NCBI GenBank assembly: GCA_026391835.1
Contig: JAPLDF010000075.1
Span: 1-64,000 of the forward strand
From: Bacteroidota bacterium
Lineage (GTDB): Bacteria; Bacteroidota; Bacteroidia; Bacteroidales; FEN-979
Direction: 5' to 3'
Length of the DNA: 64,000 nucleotides
Shown: one piece after another, positions 16,752 to 26,034 of the stretch
Layout of the letters: each line of letters starts with the position of its first letter
Numbering within the stretch: position 1 is the first letter of the stretch
Position numbers and translations under genes: made by a program
The notes under the pieces: generated by a model
Databases searched by the model: none
The model's input: the letters and a program-made list of their open reading frames with translations, nothing else
What the model was told of the DNA's origin: nothing

Positions 16752-18209
16752 ATGAACCGTTTATGTTCAGGGAGGTTCCTTTTAATCTTATTTATCAGCT
16801 GCTTTGCGATCGTGCTGAATGTCCAGGGTACTTGTGCACCTGGTCAGGATAATCCTGTTGCACCGGGAATTAATCCGGACACTGTAATTATCCACAAAAT
16901 CTACATTTCGGGAAACAGTGTTACAAAAAAGGGAATCATCCTCCGTGAATTGAGCTTCAGTGAGCAGGATACCCTCCCGGTTTCGTTGTTTTCAGCATTG
17001 CTGCTCAGCAGCAAGCAAAATATTTTCAATACCAGGCTTTTTAATTTTGTATCGGTCGACACATCCTGCAACCCTGAACACACCATGGTTGACGTCAGAA
17101 TTGCATTGGTTGAACGATGGTATATATGGCCAATTCCCTATTTGGAGATATCCGACCGCAATTTCAATGTCTGGTGGGAAACACGCGACCTCAGGCGCCT
17201 GACATATGGCATTGACTTCACTTTTTTCAACGTCAGGGGAAGAAATGAAACGCTCAAAATAATGACCCATTTCGGGTACAACCAGAAATACGGGTTTACC
17301 TATAAAATTCCCTATGTCAATAAGAAGGAAACGATTGGTATAGGGTTTGGGGCTGCACTGGAACTGAATCATGAATTGTCCGTTTTCACCCGTAACAATG
17401 AGCCATTCTTTATCCGGAGTAATTCCGTTTATCTTAAAAAATTAATTGGCGCTTACGCTGATTGCAGCCTCAGACCTGATTTTTTCAGCACCCATACCTT
17501 TCGACTGGCTTATGCTCATTATAATTTTGATTCTACCATCCGAAAGATCCCCGGATATGTGGTTCGGGAGAAAAATGTACAACAGTTTATCAGTTTCACC
17601 TACCTGTATAAAAATGATCATCGAGATGTCCAGTACTATCCATTGAAAGGTTATTGCCTGGATATTGAAGTAAACCATTCAGTTCCCTATAAAACAGCAT
17701 ATAACAGTTATGTCAGGACGAACCTGCGGGTCTATTCGCAACTTTATAACAAATGGTACTGGGCATCGGGGTTTACGGGAAAACTGAGCTTCGAAAAAGT
17801 ACAGCCGTATTACCTGCAGCGGGGGTTGGGATACTTGCGGGATTATGTGCGTGGTTATGAGTATTATGTGGTTGACGGTCAACATTTCGTTTTACTGAAA
17901 AACAATATCAAATTTGCCCTTATACCGCAACGTGTGGAGAAACTCGGATTCATCAAAACCACAAAATTCAATACCATACCCCTCGCCCTTTATATGAATG
18001 CTTTCGTTGATATGGGCTATGTGTGGCATTATGCGCAGCCTGTTCCCGCCAATACGGATATGGGCAATACCCTGCAAAACACTTTCCTGGCCGGATGTGG
18101 TCTTGGCCTTGATTTTACCACTTACTATGATGTGGTAATCAGGATTGAAGGAGCCATGAACCGCATGGGCAACCCGGGGATCTATTTGCATTTTATTGCA
18201 CCGATATAA
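16752..18209 (+). CDS. Outer-membrane POTRA/beta-barrel protein (BamA/TamA-like)
   Basis: 485 residues with a signal peptide (to about residue 26). One POTRA-like domain follows (about 40-115: IHKIYISGNSVTKKGIILREL...NTRLFNFVSVD). The remainder is rich in alternating aromatic and polar strands typical of an Omp85-type barrel (for example FTYLYKNDHRDVQYYPLKGYCLDIEVNHS). It is much shorter than BamA and has one POTRA domain instead of five. It is distinct from the true bamA at 20858. The role is unknown; insertion or secretion of outer-membrane proteins is the family theme. It is probably co-transcribed with the CBS gene. Confidence 0.75.
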   Translation: MNRLCSGRFLLILFISCFAIVLNVQGTCAPGQDNPVAPGINPDTVIIHKIYISGNSVTKKGIILRELSFSEQDTLPVSLFSALLLSSKQNIFNTRLFNFVSVDTSCNPEHTMVDVRIALVERWYIWPIPYLEISDRNFNVWWETRDLRRLTYGIDFTFFNVRGRNETLKIMTHFGYNQKYGFTYKIPYVNKKETIGIGFGAALELNHELSVFTRNNEPFFIRSNSVYLKKLIGAYADCSLRPDFFSTHTFRLAYAHYNFDSTIRKIPGYVVREKNVQQFISFTYLYKNDHRDVQYYPLKGYCLDIEVNHSVPYKTAYNSYVRTNLRVYSQLYNKWYWASGFTGKLSFEKVQPYYLQRGLGYLRDYVRGYEYYVVDGQHFVLLKNNIKFALIPQRVEKLGFIKTTKFNTIPLALYMNAFVDMGYVWHYAQPVPANTDMGNTLQNTFLAGCGLGLDFTTYYDVVIRIEGAMNRMGNPGIYLHFIAPI

Positions 18210-18220
18210 CCTGCCGGCGT

Positions 18221-18249
18221 TTTGTAAATCAAAAATAGCCGTACCTTTG
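18221..18249 (+). promoter_or_regulatory. Promoter for nadK (TTTG-N17-TACCTTTG)
   Basis: TTTG at 18221-18224 and TACCTTTG at 18242-18249 match the Bacteroidota -33/-7 consensus with 17-nt spacing. The ATG follows at 18279. This promoter separates nadK from the POTRA-barrel gene. Confidence 0.65.
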
Positions 18250-18278
18250 CACGCCGAATTAAAAAAACCTAAAACCCC

Positions 18279-19157
18279 ATGAACATTGCCCTGTTTGGAA
18301 AAACTGTCACTGATACAGTTCTCCCTTTTGTCCAGGAATTGGTCGATGCCTTGTACAAACTGAACGGGGTTACGCTTATTTACCAGCCTTTTTACGAAAG
18401 CCTGGTCAACAGGATCATTTTTCAAAGAGAACCCGTTTTATTTTCGAAACAGTCGGAAATCGAACATAACGTTGACTTTTTGCTTTCGATAGGAGGTGAC
18501 GGAACAATACTGGATGCTGTCGGCCTGATTGGCAATTCAGGGATCCCGGTAACGGGAATCAATATGGGAAGGTTGGGTTTTTTATCCAGTATCTCGAAGG
18601 AAAGGATACTGCCGGCCATAGAGGCGATTCAAAACGGGTCTTACCAGATTGAAAAAAGGACATTGTTAAGACTTGATGCACCGGAACTGTTGTTTGGCCC
18701 TATCAACTACGCCCTGAACGATCTTACTGTTTCCAAGCCGAATGTGATGTCGATACTCACGATAAAGACCTGGATCAATGGGGAATTTCTCAACGCCTAC
18801 TGGGCCGACGGGCTGATAGTTGCCACACCTACCGGGTCAACTGCCTATTCGCTGAGTTGTACCGGGCCGATCATTACCCCGGATTCTGAAACATTTCTGA
18901 TTACCCCGATAGCCAGCCATAACCTGACCGTCAGGCCGATTATCATCCGGGATGACTCCGAGATCAGGATCCGGGTGGAAGGGAAGAATTCCGAGTTCCT
19001 TGTCAGCCTGGACTCACGCACCGAAAAAGTGGACCATTCAGTTGAACTGGTAATTCGCAAAGAGTCATTCAAGATAAACCTGCTCCGTTTGACAGACAAA
19101 AACTTTTTTCAAACAATTCGTGAAAAGTTAAATTGGGGATTGGACAACAGAAATTAG
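18279..19157 (+). CDS. nadK: NAD kinase
   Basis: 292 residues. It phosphorylates NAD to NADP in the cytoplasm. The motif SIGGDGTILDA contains the family GGDG, followed by GINMGRLGFL, NDLTVSK and the nucleotide-binding ATPTGSTAYSLSCTGPI. Length and motif order are normal. It sits in the conserved order nadK, porG-like, uppS, bamA, skp. A strong promoter element lies 30 nt upstream. Confidence 0.96.
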   Translation: MNIALFGKTVTDTVLPFVQELVDALYKLNGVTLIYQPFYESLVNRIIFQREPVLFSKQSEIEHNVDFLLSIGGDGTILDAVGLIGNSGIPVTGINMGRLGFLSSISKERILPAIEAIQNGSYQIEKRTLLRLDAPELLFGPINYALNDLTVSKPNVMSILTIKTWINGEFLNAYWADGLIVATPTGSTAYSLSCTGPIITPDSETFLITPIASHNLTVRPIIIRDDSEIRIRVEGKNSEFLVSLDSRTEKVDHSVELVIRKESFKINLLRLTDKNFFQTIREKLNWGLDNRN

Positions 19158-19260
19158 CAAATATTATTTGCCTGACAGCAATTTCATCAAATAAAATTGT
19201 GATCTGACCGTTAATCAAAGTTATAGAAAGAAAAAGATCAAATTACAATATTCAAACTGC

Positions 19261-20067
19261 ATGTATACACGTATCAGGAAACCAATTTTCTTGACAGTCT
19301 TTTTTCTTTCCCTGGTTATTTCAGTGAATTCACAGGACCTGGAAGTTGGCTTCACGGCAGGAGGATGCTATTACCTTGGGGACTTAAACCCGGGAAAACA
19401 TTTCCTGAATACCCAGGTTTCCTATGGCCTGGTCGCCCGGCTTAACCTTGATACGCGCTGGTCGGTCAAAATCAGCGGCACACGCGGGAAAATAATGGGC
19501 AGTGCAGCCTCCAGCACATTTCTCCCCGACCGGGGATTGTCGTTCACCAGCGATTTGACTGATATTAGCGGTGTTGTTGAATTTAATTTCCTTCCATATT
19601 TTACAGGCAGCCGTATGAACGTAATATCGCCGTATATTTACAGCGGTATTTCTGTCTTCTTTTTTAACCCGGTCAACAATGGAATTTCGTTGCGGACATT
19701 GGGAACGGAGGGCCAGAATATCGGGTATGAGGGGCGGAAACCTTATGGTTCTGTGGGTGTTTCTATTCCATTCGGGCTGGGTGTCAAAGTGAGCCTTGCA
19801 AAACGAGTAGGCATGCAGGTGTATTGGGAAATGCATAAGACGTACAATGATTATCTTGATGATGTGAGTACGACCTACTATCTTGATGGTCGTACGCTTG
19901 CCAAAGATGATCAAACCGGAGTCGCATCGGATCCGACACTCAACCATGAACCCGGTATGCAGAGGGGGAATTCTTCAAACAATGACTGGTATGCCTTTTT
20001 TGGGGTCGCCTTCACCTATAAATTTAATTTGCTGTCGTCTAAAAAATGCCGGGATTTGAAACATTAA
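19261..20067 (+). CDS. porG: PorG-like outer-membrane protein (DUF6089)
   Basis: 268 residues. A signal peptide ends near VISVNSQ. The mature start, DLEVGFTAGGCYYLGDLNP, is typical of the PorG/DUF6089 family of small outer-membrane beta barrels. In Porphyromonas gingivalis PorG is a T9SS component that associates with the PorK/N ring and lies directly before uppS and bamA, the same order as here. It lies 16 nt before uppS. The assignment rests on N-terminal motif and gene order; C-terminal strands (DWYAFFGVAFTYKF) also fit a barrel. Confidence 0.78.
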   Translation: MYTRIRKPIFLTVFFLSLVISVNSQDLEVGFTAGGCYYLGDLNPGKHFLNTQVSYGLVARLNLDTRWSVKISGTRGKIMGSAASSTFLPDRGLSFTSDLTDISGVVEFNFLPYFTGSRMNVISPYIYSGISVFFFNPVNNGISLRTLGTEGQNIGYEGRKPYGSVGVSIPFGLGVKVSLAKRVGMQVYWEMHKTYNDYLDDVSTTYYLDGRTLAKDDQTGVASDPTLNHEPGMQRGNSSNNDWYAFFGVAFTYKFNLLSSKKCRDLKH

Positions 20068-20083
20068 GTTTCAGAATTTCAAT

Positions 20084-20851
20084 ATGATAGAAATCAAGGA
20101 TCAAATTGATAAGAAAAAATTACCGGGTCATGTAGCTGTGATCATGGACGGGAATGGCCGCTGGGCTAAAAAACGCGGTTTCATCCGGACGATCGGGCAT
20201 GAAAAGGGCGTTGATGCTGTTCGCAACACAGTTGAAGCTGCTGCCGAACTTGGCATCCGGTATCTGACCATGTATGCCTTTTCAACTGAAAACTGGAACC
20301 GTCCAAAATATGAGATTGATGCACTGATGGGAATTCTCGTTAATTCACTGCATAAGGAGATGAAGACGCTGATGAACAACAACGTCAAGCTTCAGGCTAT
20401 CGGCGATTTAAAATCGTTGCCTTCCAAAAGCTACCGTGAATTGATGAAATCAATTGCTGAAACAGAAAAAAATACCGGGTTGACGTTGATCCTCGCACTC
20501 AGCTACAGTTCCCGGTGGGAACTTGTTGAAGCTGCCAGGTCAATTGCACGAAAAGTGGAATCAAAAGAGTTAACGCCCGACCAGATCGATCTGTCGACAT
20601 TTACCTCTTTTTTAGCTACTTCCGCCTTTCCTGATCCTGAATTGCTGATTCGTACAAGTGGTGAGTACCGTATCAGCAACTTCCTGCTGTGGCAAATTGC
20701 CTATGCGGAATTTTATTTCACCAATACACTTTGGCCTGATTTTGGTAAGGACGATTTTTACAAAGCTATTCTTGATTTTCAAGGAAGGGAGCGAAGGTTT
20801 GGTCTTACAAGTGAACAGATCAATGAATTTGAAGGTAAACTACGAAAATAA
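20084..20851 (+). CDS. uppS: Isoprenyl transferase (undecaprenyl diphosphate synthase)
   Basis: 255 residues. It makes the C55 lipid carrier for cell-wall and surface-glycan synthesis. The motif VAVIMDGNGRWAKKRG holds the catalytic Asp, and TMYAFSTENWNRP and LLIRTSGEYRISNFLLWQ are further family signatures. Length is normal. Its stop is 6 nt before the bamA start, so the two are an operon. Confidence 0.96.
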   Translation: MIEIKDQIDKKKLPGHVAVIMDGNGRWAKKRGFIRTIGHEKGVDAVRNTVEAAAELGIRYLTMYAFSTENWNRPKYEIDALMGILVNSLHKEMKTLMNNNVKLQAIGDLKSLPSKSYRELMKSIAETEKNTGLTLILALSYSSRWELVEAARSIARKVESKELTPDQIDLSTFTSFLATSAFPDPELLIRTSGEYRISNFLLWQIAYAEFYFTNTLWPDFGKDDFYKAILDFQGRERRFGLTSEQINEFEGKLRK

Positions 20852-20857
20852 CCCTGG

Positions 20858-23479
20858 ATGAGACTTCGCAACCTGCTGATTTTATTTTTTTTACTTCTTG
20901 CTACACTTCCTGTTTCGGCTCAGATCAGTCTCGGTGAAGGTCATGTTACGGATTACAACAGCCCGAAAGAATATTTTATCGGTGGCATCACTGTAAGCGG
21001 TGTGAAATATCTTGATGGAAATGTACTCATCATGTTGTCGGGCCTGACAGTTGGCGATAAGGTCAAAGTTCCAGGCGATAAAATTTCACAGTCTGTCCGT
21101 AAATTATGGGACCAGGGGCTTTTTGAGGATGTTAAAATTTCCGTTTCCAAAGTTGTTGATGACCAGATTTTCCTGGATTTTTATCTCAAGGAGCGCCCCC
21201 GGCTTTCAAAATTCCAGTTCAATGGTATTAAAAAATCAGATGCCGACGATATCCGGCAAAAAATACGTCTTGTCAAAGGCGATTATGTAACGGATAATCT
21301 CCTGATCAAAACAAAAAATATCATCCGTAAATTTTACAATGACAAAGGTTTTTTGAACGCCGACGTGGAGATCCAGCTTAAGAAAGACAGTGCCACAGCC
21401 AATGAAGTGACGATGTATATCAACATCGACAAAAACGAAAAGGTGAAAGTTTATTCCATCAACATCCATGGGAATAAGGACGTAGGTGCGGACCTGATCA
21501 AGGCATCATTTAAAAAAACCAAGGAGAAGAGCCTGTTCAACCCCATGAATGACATGGACAAGGTCGTTTATAACACTGCAAAAGAAGCGGCAACCCTTGA
21601 TTTTGTTGAAATAGGCAATGTACTGGGACAGCAGGCCACCGATAACATCCGGTTGAGGATTTTTAAATCCTCAAAATTTATCGACGATGATTACCAGGCC
21701 GACAAACAGTTGCTGATTGGCAAATACAACTCGCTTGGTTATCGCGATGCACGCATTCTCAGGGATTCTGTTTCAAAAAATGATGATAATACCATCAACA
21801 TTGACATCTGGATTGAGGAGGGCCCTAAATATTACATCAGGAGCATCACATGGGTTGGCAACACAAAATATACATCCAGGTTCCTCGACAGGATACTGAA
21901 GGTCGGTAAAGGGGACGTATATGACCAGGCTGCGCTTGAGGAGGCCCTTACATACAATCCAAACGGTGCTGATATCCGTTCACTTTATATGGACGACGGA
22001 TACCTGTTCTTTGATGTTGTACCGGTGGAAACCAAGGTGCAGAATGATTCGATTGATCTTGAAATCCGCATGCATGAGGGGAAACAGGCCACCGTTAACC
22101 GGGTTACCATTAAGGGAAACACCAAAACCAACGATCATGTGGCATTGCGTGAAGTTCAAACCCGCCCTGGGCAGCTCTTCAGCCGTGACCGGCTTATCAG
22201 GTCGCAGCGGCAACTGGCCCAGTTGAAATATTTTGATGCAGAGAAATTAACGCCCAATGTGAATCCAAACCCAGAAGATGGTACTGTTGATATTGGCTAT
22301 GAAGTAACAGAGACGTCAGCCGACCAGATCGAACTTTCCGGTGGCTGGGGATATGGCAGGATCGTGGGTACACTTGGTTTGTCGTTCAACAATTTCTCAT
22401 TGAAGAATATCACGAATTTGAAATCATGGAAACCAATCCCTGCCGGCGACGGACAAAAATTAAGTCTGAGGTTTCAAACATATGGGAAGGGTTACTACAG
22501 TTATAGTTTCTCATTTACCGAACCCTGGCTGGGAGGCCGGAAACCGCTTGCCCTGAGTTTGTCGTATTATCACTCAAAATACACCAATGGCCTTGCAGCC
22601 AATGACGTAAGCTATGCGTTTTTCAAGATTGACGGGGTTTCGGTGGGATTAGGCTCCCAGTTGCGGTGGCCGGATGATTACTTTTCGCTGTACCAGAGTC
22701 TCAACTATAACAGGTATAACACATTCAATTATGCGTCCATCTTCACGTTTGGCGGGGGAAATGGAGTTTATAATGCATTGAGCTATGGCATTGCACTTTC
22801 GCGCAATTCGGTTGACGCTCCTATTTTTGCAAGAAATGGATCGGAGATCACGATCGGGCTTGATGTAACTCCTCCTTACTCGTTATTTCGCGGGAATGTC
22901 AACTACAAGACGATGCTCCCGTCGGAACGATACAAATGGGTTGAATACTATAAGATCAAATTCAAGGCAGCCTGGTACATCGACCTGATTGAAAAATTGG
23001 TGATGACGCCCCGGATCAGGATTGGTTTCCTGGGAGCGTACAACCAGGACCTCGGGGTTACGCCGTTTGAACGGTTCTATCTCGGCGGTGACGGACTTTC
23101 GGGGACAAACAATATGGATGGCCGTGAACTGATCGGAATGCGCGGATATGCGAATAATTCGCTTACCCCGGGATATCCGACGACAATCGGCGGTACGGTG
23201 TATACCCGTTACACGCTTGAACTGCGCTACCCGATTTCGCTCAATCCAAGTGCCACCATTTATGGACTGGGATTTGTTGAGGCAGGAAATGACTGGTTGC
23301 GGTGGAGTAGTTTCAACCCTTTTAACGTGTACCGTTCTGTCGGGTTCGGTGTGAGGGTGTTTTTGCCGATGTTTGGCCTTCTCGGTCTTGACTGGGGATA
23401 TGGTCTTGATGCTGTTCCGGGTGTTCCGGGTGCCAACGGGGGGCAGTTCCATTTCTCGATAAACTCCTCGATTGACTAG
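20858..23479 (+). CDS. bamA: Outer-membrane protein assembly factor BamA
   Basis: 873 residues. A signal peptide ends near LPVSAQ. Several POTRA domains occupy the N-terminal half (for example GGITVSGVKYLDGNVLIMLSG and YYIRSITWVGNTKYTSRFLDRIL), followed by an Omp85 barrel from about residue 485 (IELSGGWGYGRIVGTLGLSF). The C-terminus ends FHFSINSSID, so the last strand is followed by a short polar tail. It inserts beta-barrel proteins into the outer membrane. Downstream skp genes encode periplasmic chaperones for the same pathway. Confidence 0.95.
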   Translation: MRLRNLLILFFLLLATLPVSAQISLGEGHVTDYNSPKEYFIGGITVSGVKYLDGNVLIMLSGLTVGDKVKVPGDKISQSVRKLWDQGLFEDVKISVSKVVDDQIFLDFYLKERPRLSKFQFNGIKKSDADDIRQKIRLVKGDYVTDNLLIKTKNIIRKFYNDKGFLNADVEIQLKKDSATANEVTMYINIDKNEKVKVYSINIHGNKDVGADLIKASFKKTKEKSLFNPMNDMDKVVYNTAKEAATLDFVEIGNVLGQQATDNIRLRIFKSSKFIDDDYQADKQLLIGKYNSLGYRDARILRDSVSKNDDNTINIDIWIEEGPKYYIRSITWVGNTKYTSRFLDRILKVGKGDVYDQAALEEALTYNPNGADIRSLYMDDGYLFFDVVPVETKVQNDSIDLEIRMHEGKQATVNRVTIKGNTKTNDHVALREVQTRPGQLFSRDRLIRSQRQLAQLKYFDAEKLTPNVNPNPEDGTVDIGYEVTETSADQIELSGGWGYGRIVGTLGLSFNNFSLKNITNLKSWKPIPAGDGQKLSLRFQTYGKGYYSYSFSFTEPWLGGRKPLALSLSYYHSKYTNGLAANDVSYAFFKIDGVSVGLGSQLRWPDDYFSLYQSLNYNRYNTFNYASIFTFGGGNGVYNALSYGIALSRNSVDAPIFARNGSEITIGLDVTPPYSLFRGNVNYKTMLPSERYKWVEYYKIKFKAAWYIDLIEKLVMTPRIRIGFLGAYNQDLGVTPFERFYLGGDGLSGTNNMDGRELIGMRGYANNSLTPGYPTTIGGTVYTRYTLELRYPISLNPSATIYGLGFVEAGNDWLRWSSFNPFNVYRSVGFGVRVFLPMFGLLGLDWGYGLDAVPGVPGANGGQFHFSINSSID

Positions 23480-23509
23480 AAACCATCGGGTAAGTCATCC
23501 GGTAATGGG

Positions 23510-23535
23510 TTGTGCACGTGATTTGATTATCTTTG
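23510..23535 (+). promoter_or_regulatory. Promoter for the first skp gene
   Basis: TATCTTTG at 23528-23535 matches the -7 consensus; a TTG at 23510-23512 is 15 nt upstream, somewhat short. The ATG is 62 nt downstream at 23597. Confidence 0.5.
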
Positions 23536-23596
23536 CAACACCATAAGTTTGTATCTTTTACTTCAACGGATAAGTGACTTTTTTAACTTACAGTAT

Positions 23597-24295
23597 ATGA
23601 AAAAGACAGTTTTAGTATTTTTGGCAATCATGTTTACTGCTGCTATGGTCCACGCGCAAAAGTTCGCGTATGTCGACACGCAGTACATCCTCGACAATAT
23701 TCCTGAATTTGCAGAAGCGCAGTCACAGCTGGATGAAATTTCAGTTCAATGGCAAAAGGAAATAGAAACCAAATTTGCCGAAGTAGATAAAATGTATAAA
23801 GATTACCAGACGCAGGCTGTTCTTCTTCCGGATGACATGAAGAAGAAAAAGGAACAGGAAATTGTTGATAAGGAAAAGGATGTCAAGAACCTGCAGCGTA
23901 ACCGTTTTGGTAAGGACGGTGATTTGTTTAAAAAACGCCAGGAACTTGTGAAGCCGATCCAGGAGAAAATTTATAACGCAATCCAGGAACTTGCTGCCAA
24001 CAACAACTATGCAGTTGTTTTTGACAAGGGGGGGAGTTTGACGATGATGTATGCCAATCCGAAGTATGACATCAGCGATGATGTCCTCGATAACCTCGGA
24101 GCAAACCTCAATAACCGGAAGGGCAAGGGGAAAACAGGAGGATCGACGTCGTCCGGCTCAAAAGCAGGTGGTTCAAATGAGGGGAATTCGGGTTCGAAGC
24201 AGGGGGGGATAAATGAAGCGCCTTCCGGATCGAAACCAGGTGTGATAAATGATACACCTCCCGCAGGAACTGAGTCGCGGGAGCCTAAGAAATAA
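23597..24295 (+). CDS. OmpH/Skp-family periplasmic chaperone with a low-complexity tail
   Basis: 232 residues from ATG 23597, chosen because it starts a clean signal peptide (MKKTVLVFLAIMFTAAMVHA) and lies downstream of the promoter; in-frame sequence upstream to 23549 is unlikely to be coding. The mature core begins QKFAYVDTQYILDNIPEF, typical of OmpH, with long charged coiled-coil helices. The last 55 residues are Gly/Ser/Asn-rich with imperfect repeats around SGSK.GG.NE, unlike the next gene. It should carry unfolded outer-membrane proteins across the periplasm to BamA. Confidence 0.9.
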   Translation: MKKTVLVFLAIMFTAAMVHAQKFAYVDTQYILDNIPEFAEAQSQLDEISVQWQKEIETKFAEVDKMYKDYQTQAVLLPDDMKKKKEQEIVDKEKDVKNLQRNRFGKDGDLFKKRQELVKPIQEKIYNAIQELAANNNYAVVFDKGGSLTMMYANPKYDISDDVLDNLGANLNNRKGKGKTGGSTSSGSKAGGSNEGNSGSKQGGINEAPSGSKPGVINDTPPAGTESREPKK

Positions 24296-24306
24296 AAAAA
24301 AATGTT

Positions 24307-24314
24307 TACTTTTG
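24307..24314 (+). promoter_or_regulatory. Promoter -7 element TACTTTTG for the second skp gene
   Basis: TACTTTTGC lies 40 nt before the ATG at 24354, just past the previous stop. No clear -33 TTG is seen at the right distance. Confidence 0.5.
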
Positions 24315-24353
24315 CATCACCAAATCGTAGTATAAACCATTTAATTATTGAAA

Positions 24354-24872
24354 ATGAAAAAAATAGCTAAGTTCTTTGCCGTTGTTGCTTTAATCATTGG
24401 TTGTTCTTTCGCATCACAGGCGCAAAACCCGGTCAAGATTGGATATATCGACTTCAACACGCTTTTAGCAGCGATGCCTGGTATTGATTCGGTTAAAATC
24501 AAACTTCAGACCTATCAAAAAACACTAACAGATCAGATGGATGCCATGAAAGCTGAGTTTGAAAACAAGTACCAGGATTACCAGTCACAGGCTGCAAGTA
24601 TGTCGGATCTTATCAAGCAGACCAAGGAAAAGGAATTGTCAGATCTCCAGGGACGTATTGACGCATTTCAGCAGAAGGCCAGCCAGGATCTCCAGGCTAA
24701 ACAGCAGGAACTGGTTGCTCCCTTTATTGAGAAGGCAAAAGTTGCTATCAAGGATGTGGCTAAGGAAAACAAATTCACCTATATCTTAAATGCCATTGAA
24801 GACGTTGTCATCTATAAGGATGAAGCCGATGATGTTATGGCACTTGTCAAGAAAAAACTGAGCATTCAGTAA
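24354..24872 (+). CDS. OmpH/Skp-family periplasmic chaperone
   Basis: 172 residues from ATG 24354 (a TTG two codons upstream is also open). Signal peptide MKKIAKFFAVVALIIGCSFASQA, then VKIGYIDFNTLLAAMPG, the OmpH start motif, and a coiled-coil arm rich in Gln and Lys (QDYQSQAASMSDLIKQTKEK). Paralogue of the preceding gene; paired ompH genes after bamA are usual in Bacteroidales. It is followed by a strong terminator shared with the convergent DUF4492 gene. Confidence 0.92.
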   Translation: MKKIAKFFAVVALIIGCSFASQAQNPVKIGYIDFNTLLAAMPGIDSVKIKLQTYQKTLTDQMDAMKAEFENKYQDYQSQAASMSDLIKQTKEKELSDLQGRIDAFQQKASQDLQAKQQELVAPFIEKAKVAIKDVAKENKFTYILNAIEDVVIYKDEADDVMALVKKKLSIQ

Positions 24873-24890
24873 TCAGAACTGTTATAATAG

Positions 24891-24927
24891 AAAAAAAGCC
24901 GGTATTCATTGAATTACCGGCTTTTTT
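24891..24927 (+). terminator. Rho-independent terminator after the second skp gene
   Basis: An A-rich stretch, then AAGCCGGTA, a short loop, TACCGGCTT and a run of six T. The stem is perfect. The A tract on the left gives a T tract on the minus strand, so it can terminate both directions; its last T residues overlap the stop codon of the convergent DUF4492 gene. Confidence 0.9.
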
Positions 24928-25141
24928 AATGGTTACGTTCGATCAGTTCCCTGCCAACGTAATCTCCTTTTTCCTTTATGTTATGGAACCTGGAGCTTAA
25001 AAAATCGGGGAAAAAGAAGAGGCGCAGAACGAAGAACAAAATGAATATTTTAACAAGAATGATCACCCAGAGACGTTTCCCTACAGTCATATTGCGGAAT
25101 CCATCGTAATAGAGCAACCAGATACGTTTTAACAGGCTCAC
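24926..25141 (-). CDS. DUF4492 small membrane protein (GTG start)
   Basis: 71 residues. The start MSLLKRIWLLYYDGFRNMTVGKRLW followed by one hydrophobic helix (VIILVKIFILFFVLRLFFF) fits the DUF4492 family of Bacteroidota. The start codon is GTG. Function is unknown; in other Bacteroidota this family is often next to cytochrome bd oxidase genes, which are not present here. It follows the TPM gene on the same strand after 67 nt. Confidence 0.8.
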   Translation of the reverse strand: MSLLKRIWLLYYDGFRNMTVGKRLWVIILVKIFILFFVLRLFFFPDFLSSRFHNIKEKGDYVGRELIERNH

Positions 25142-25208
25142 CTCTTTTTTTTATAATCTAGCTTGTCCTTTTCTCAATTATACCATTTTGCCAATCTGCC
25201 ATTTGAGA

Positions 25209-26021
25209 TTACCAGCTACCGCCAGCCCCTCCGCCACCAAAACTACCGCCACCAAAACCGCCAAATCCGCCGCCACCCCCGCCGCCGAATCCTCCGCTGC
25301 CAGAGCTGAAATCGGTCCATGAACCACTGTGGCCCCGGCCCATTGAGCCGAGTAGCCAGAAGGCTGTCCAGAACGGCAGGCTCTTTCCTACGGATGTTCC
25401 GGATCCATGGCTGCCCCGCATTAAAAGGAACACAACCACGATAATGATAAGGGGAATCAACAGGCCGTAAGGACTGGATTTTTTCTTGATTCTTTTGTTG
25501 TATTGCTCTGCTGTATATTCACCTTTGGCCAGGGAGATCATTGTTGTTGTTGCGGCATCAATACCTGTAAAATACTTACCCTGGACAAAATTCGGGATCA
25601 TCTCATTTTCAACGATTCGTTTTGCCAAAGCATCCGGGATAGCCCCCTCGAGCCCATATCCTGTCTGTATACAGGCTTCGCCTTTTTCGTTGGCGTATTT
25701 GGGCTTCACCACTAAAACCGCCCCGTTATTCTTCCCTTTTTGCCCTACACCCCATTTTTCTCCGATTAACCGTGCAAATTCATTTTTGTCAAATCCATTC
25801 AGGGATTTAACAACAACAACAACGATCTGGGTAGATGTAGAATCGTTGAACATGACAAGCTTCCGTTCGAGACCCTGGATTTCATCAGGGGTCAATACAC
25901 CTGCAAAATCATTCACCAACCTGGGCGGATCCGGCCTGGCCGGGATATCCTGTGCATTTGTCGTTCGCGAAAACGCAAACAACAAAAACAACATAAGCAA
26001 AACCCCCTTATATCTCAACAT
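25209..26021 (-). CDS. TPM-domain (YgcG-like) protein with Gly-rich C-terminus
   Basis: 270 residues from ATG 26021; an in-frame GTG at 26039 lies inside the heptamer array and is less likely. A signal peptide ends near SRTTNAQ. The TPM domain spans about 35-155 (LVNDFAGVLTPDEIQGLERKL, IVVVVVKSLNG, QTGYGLEGAIPD). A membrane helix (about 180-200, GLLIPLIIIVVVFLLM) precedes a glycine-rich tail of GGFGGGG units ending GGSW. Homologues are probably membrane-anchored; some TPM proteins show phosphatase activity or act in membrane quality control. It lies in one direction with a second TPM gene and lemA, a common trio. Confidence 0.87.
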   Translation of the reverse strand: MLRYKGVLLMLFLLFAFSRTTNAQDIPARPDPPRLVNDFAGVLTPDEIQGLERKLVMFNDSTSTQIVVVVVKSLNGFDKNEFARLIGEKWGVGQKGKNNGAVLVVKPKYANEKGEACIQTGYGLEGAIPDALAKRIVENEMIPNFVQGKYFTGIDAATTTMISLAKGEYTAEQYNKRIKKKSSPYGLLIPLIIIVVVFLLMRGSHGSGTSVGKSLPFWTAFWLLGSMGRGHSGSWTDFSSGSGGFGGGGGGGFGGFGGGSFGGGGAGGSW

Positions 26022-26034
26022 CTGTCTCAATCTT

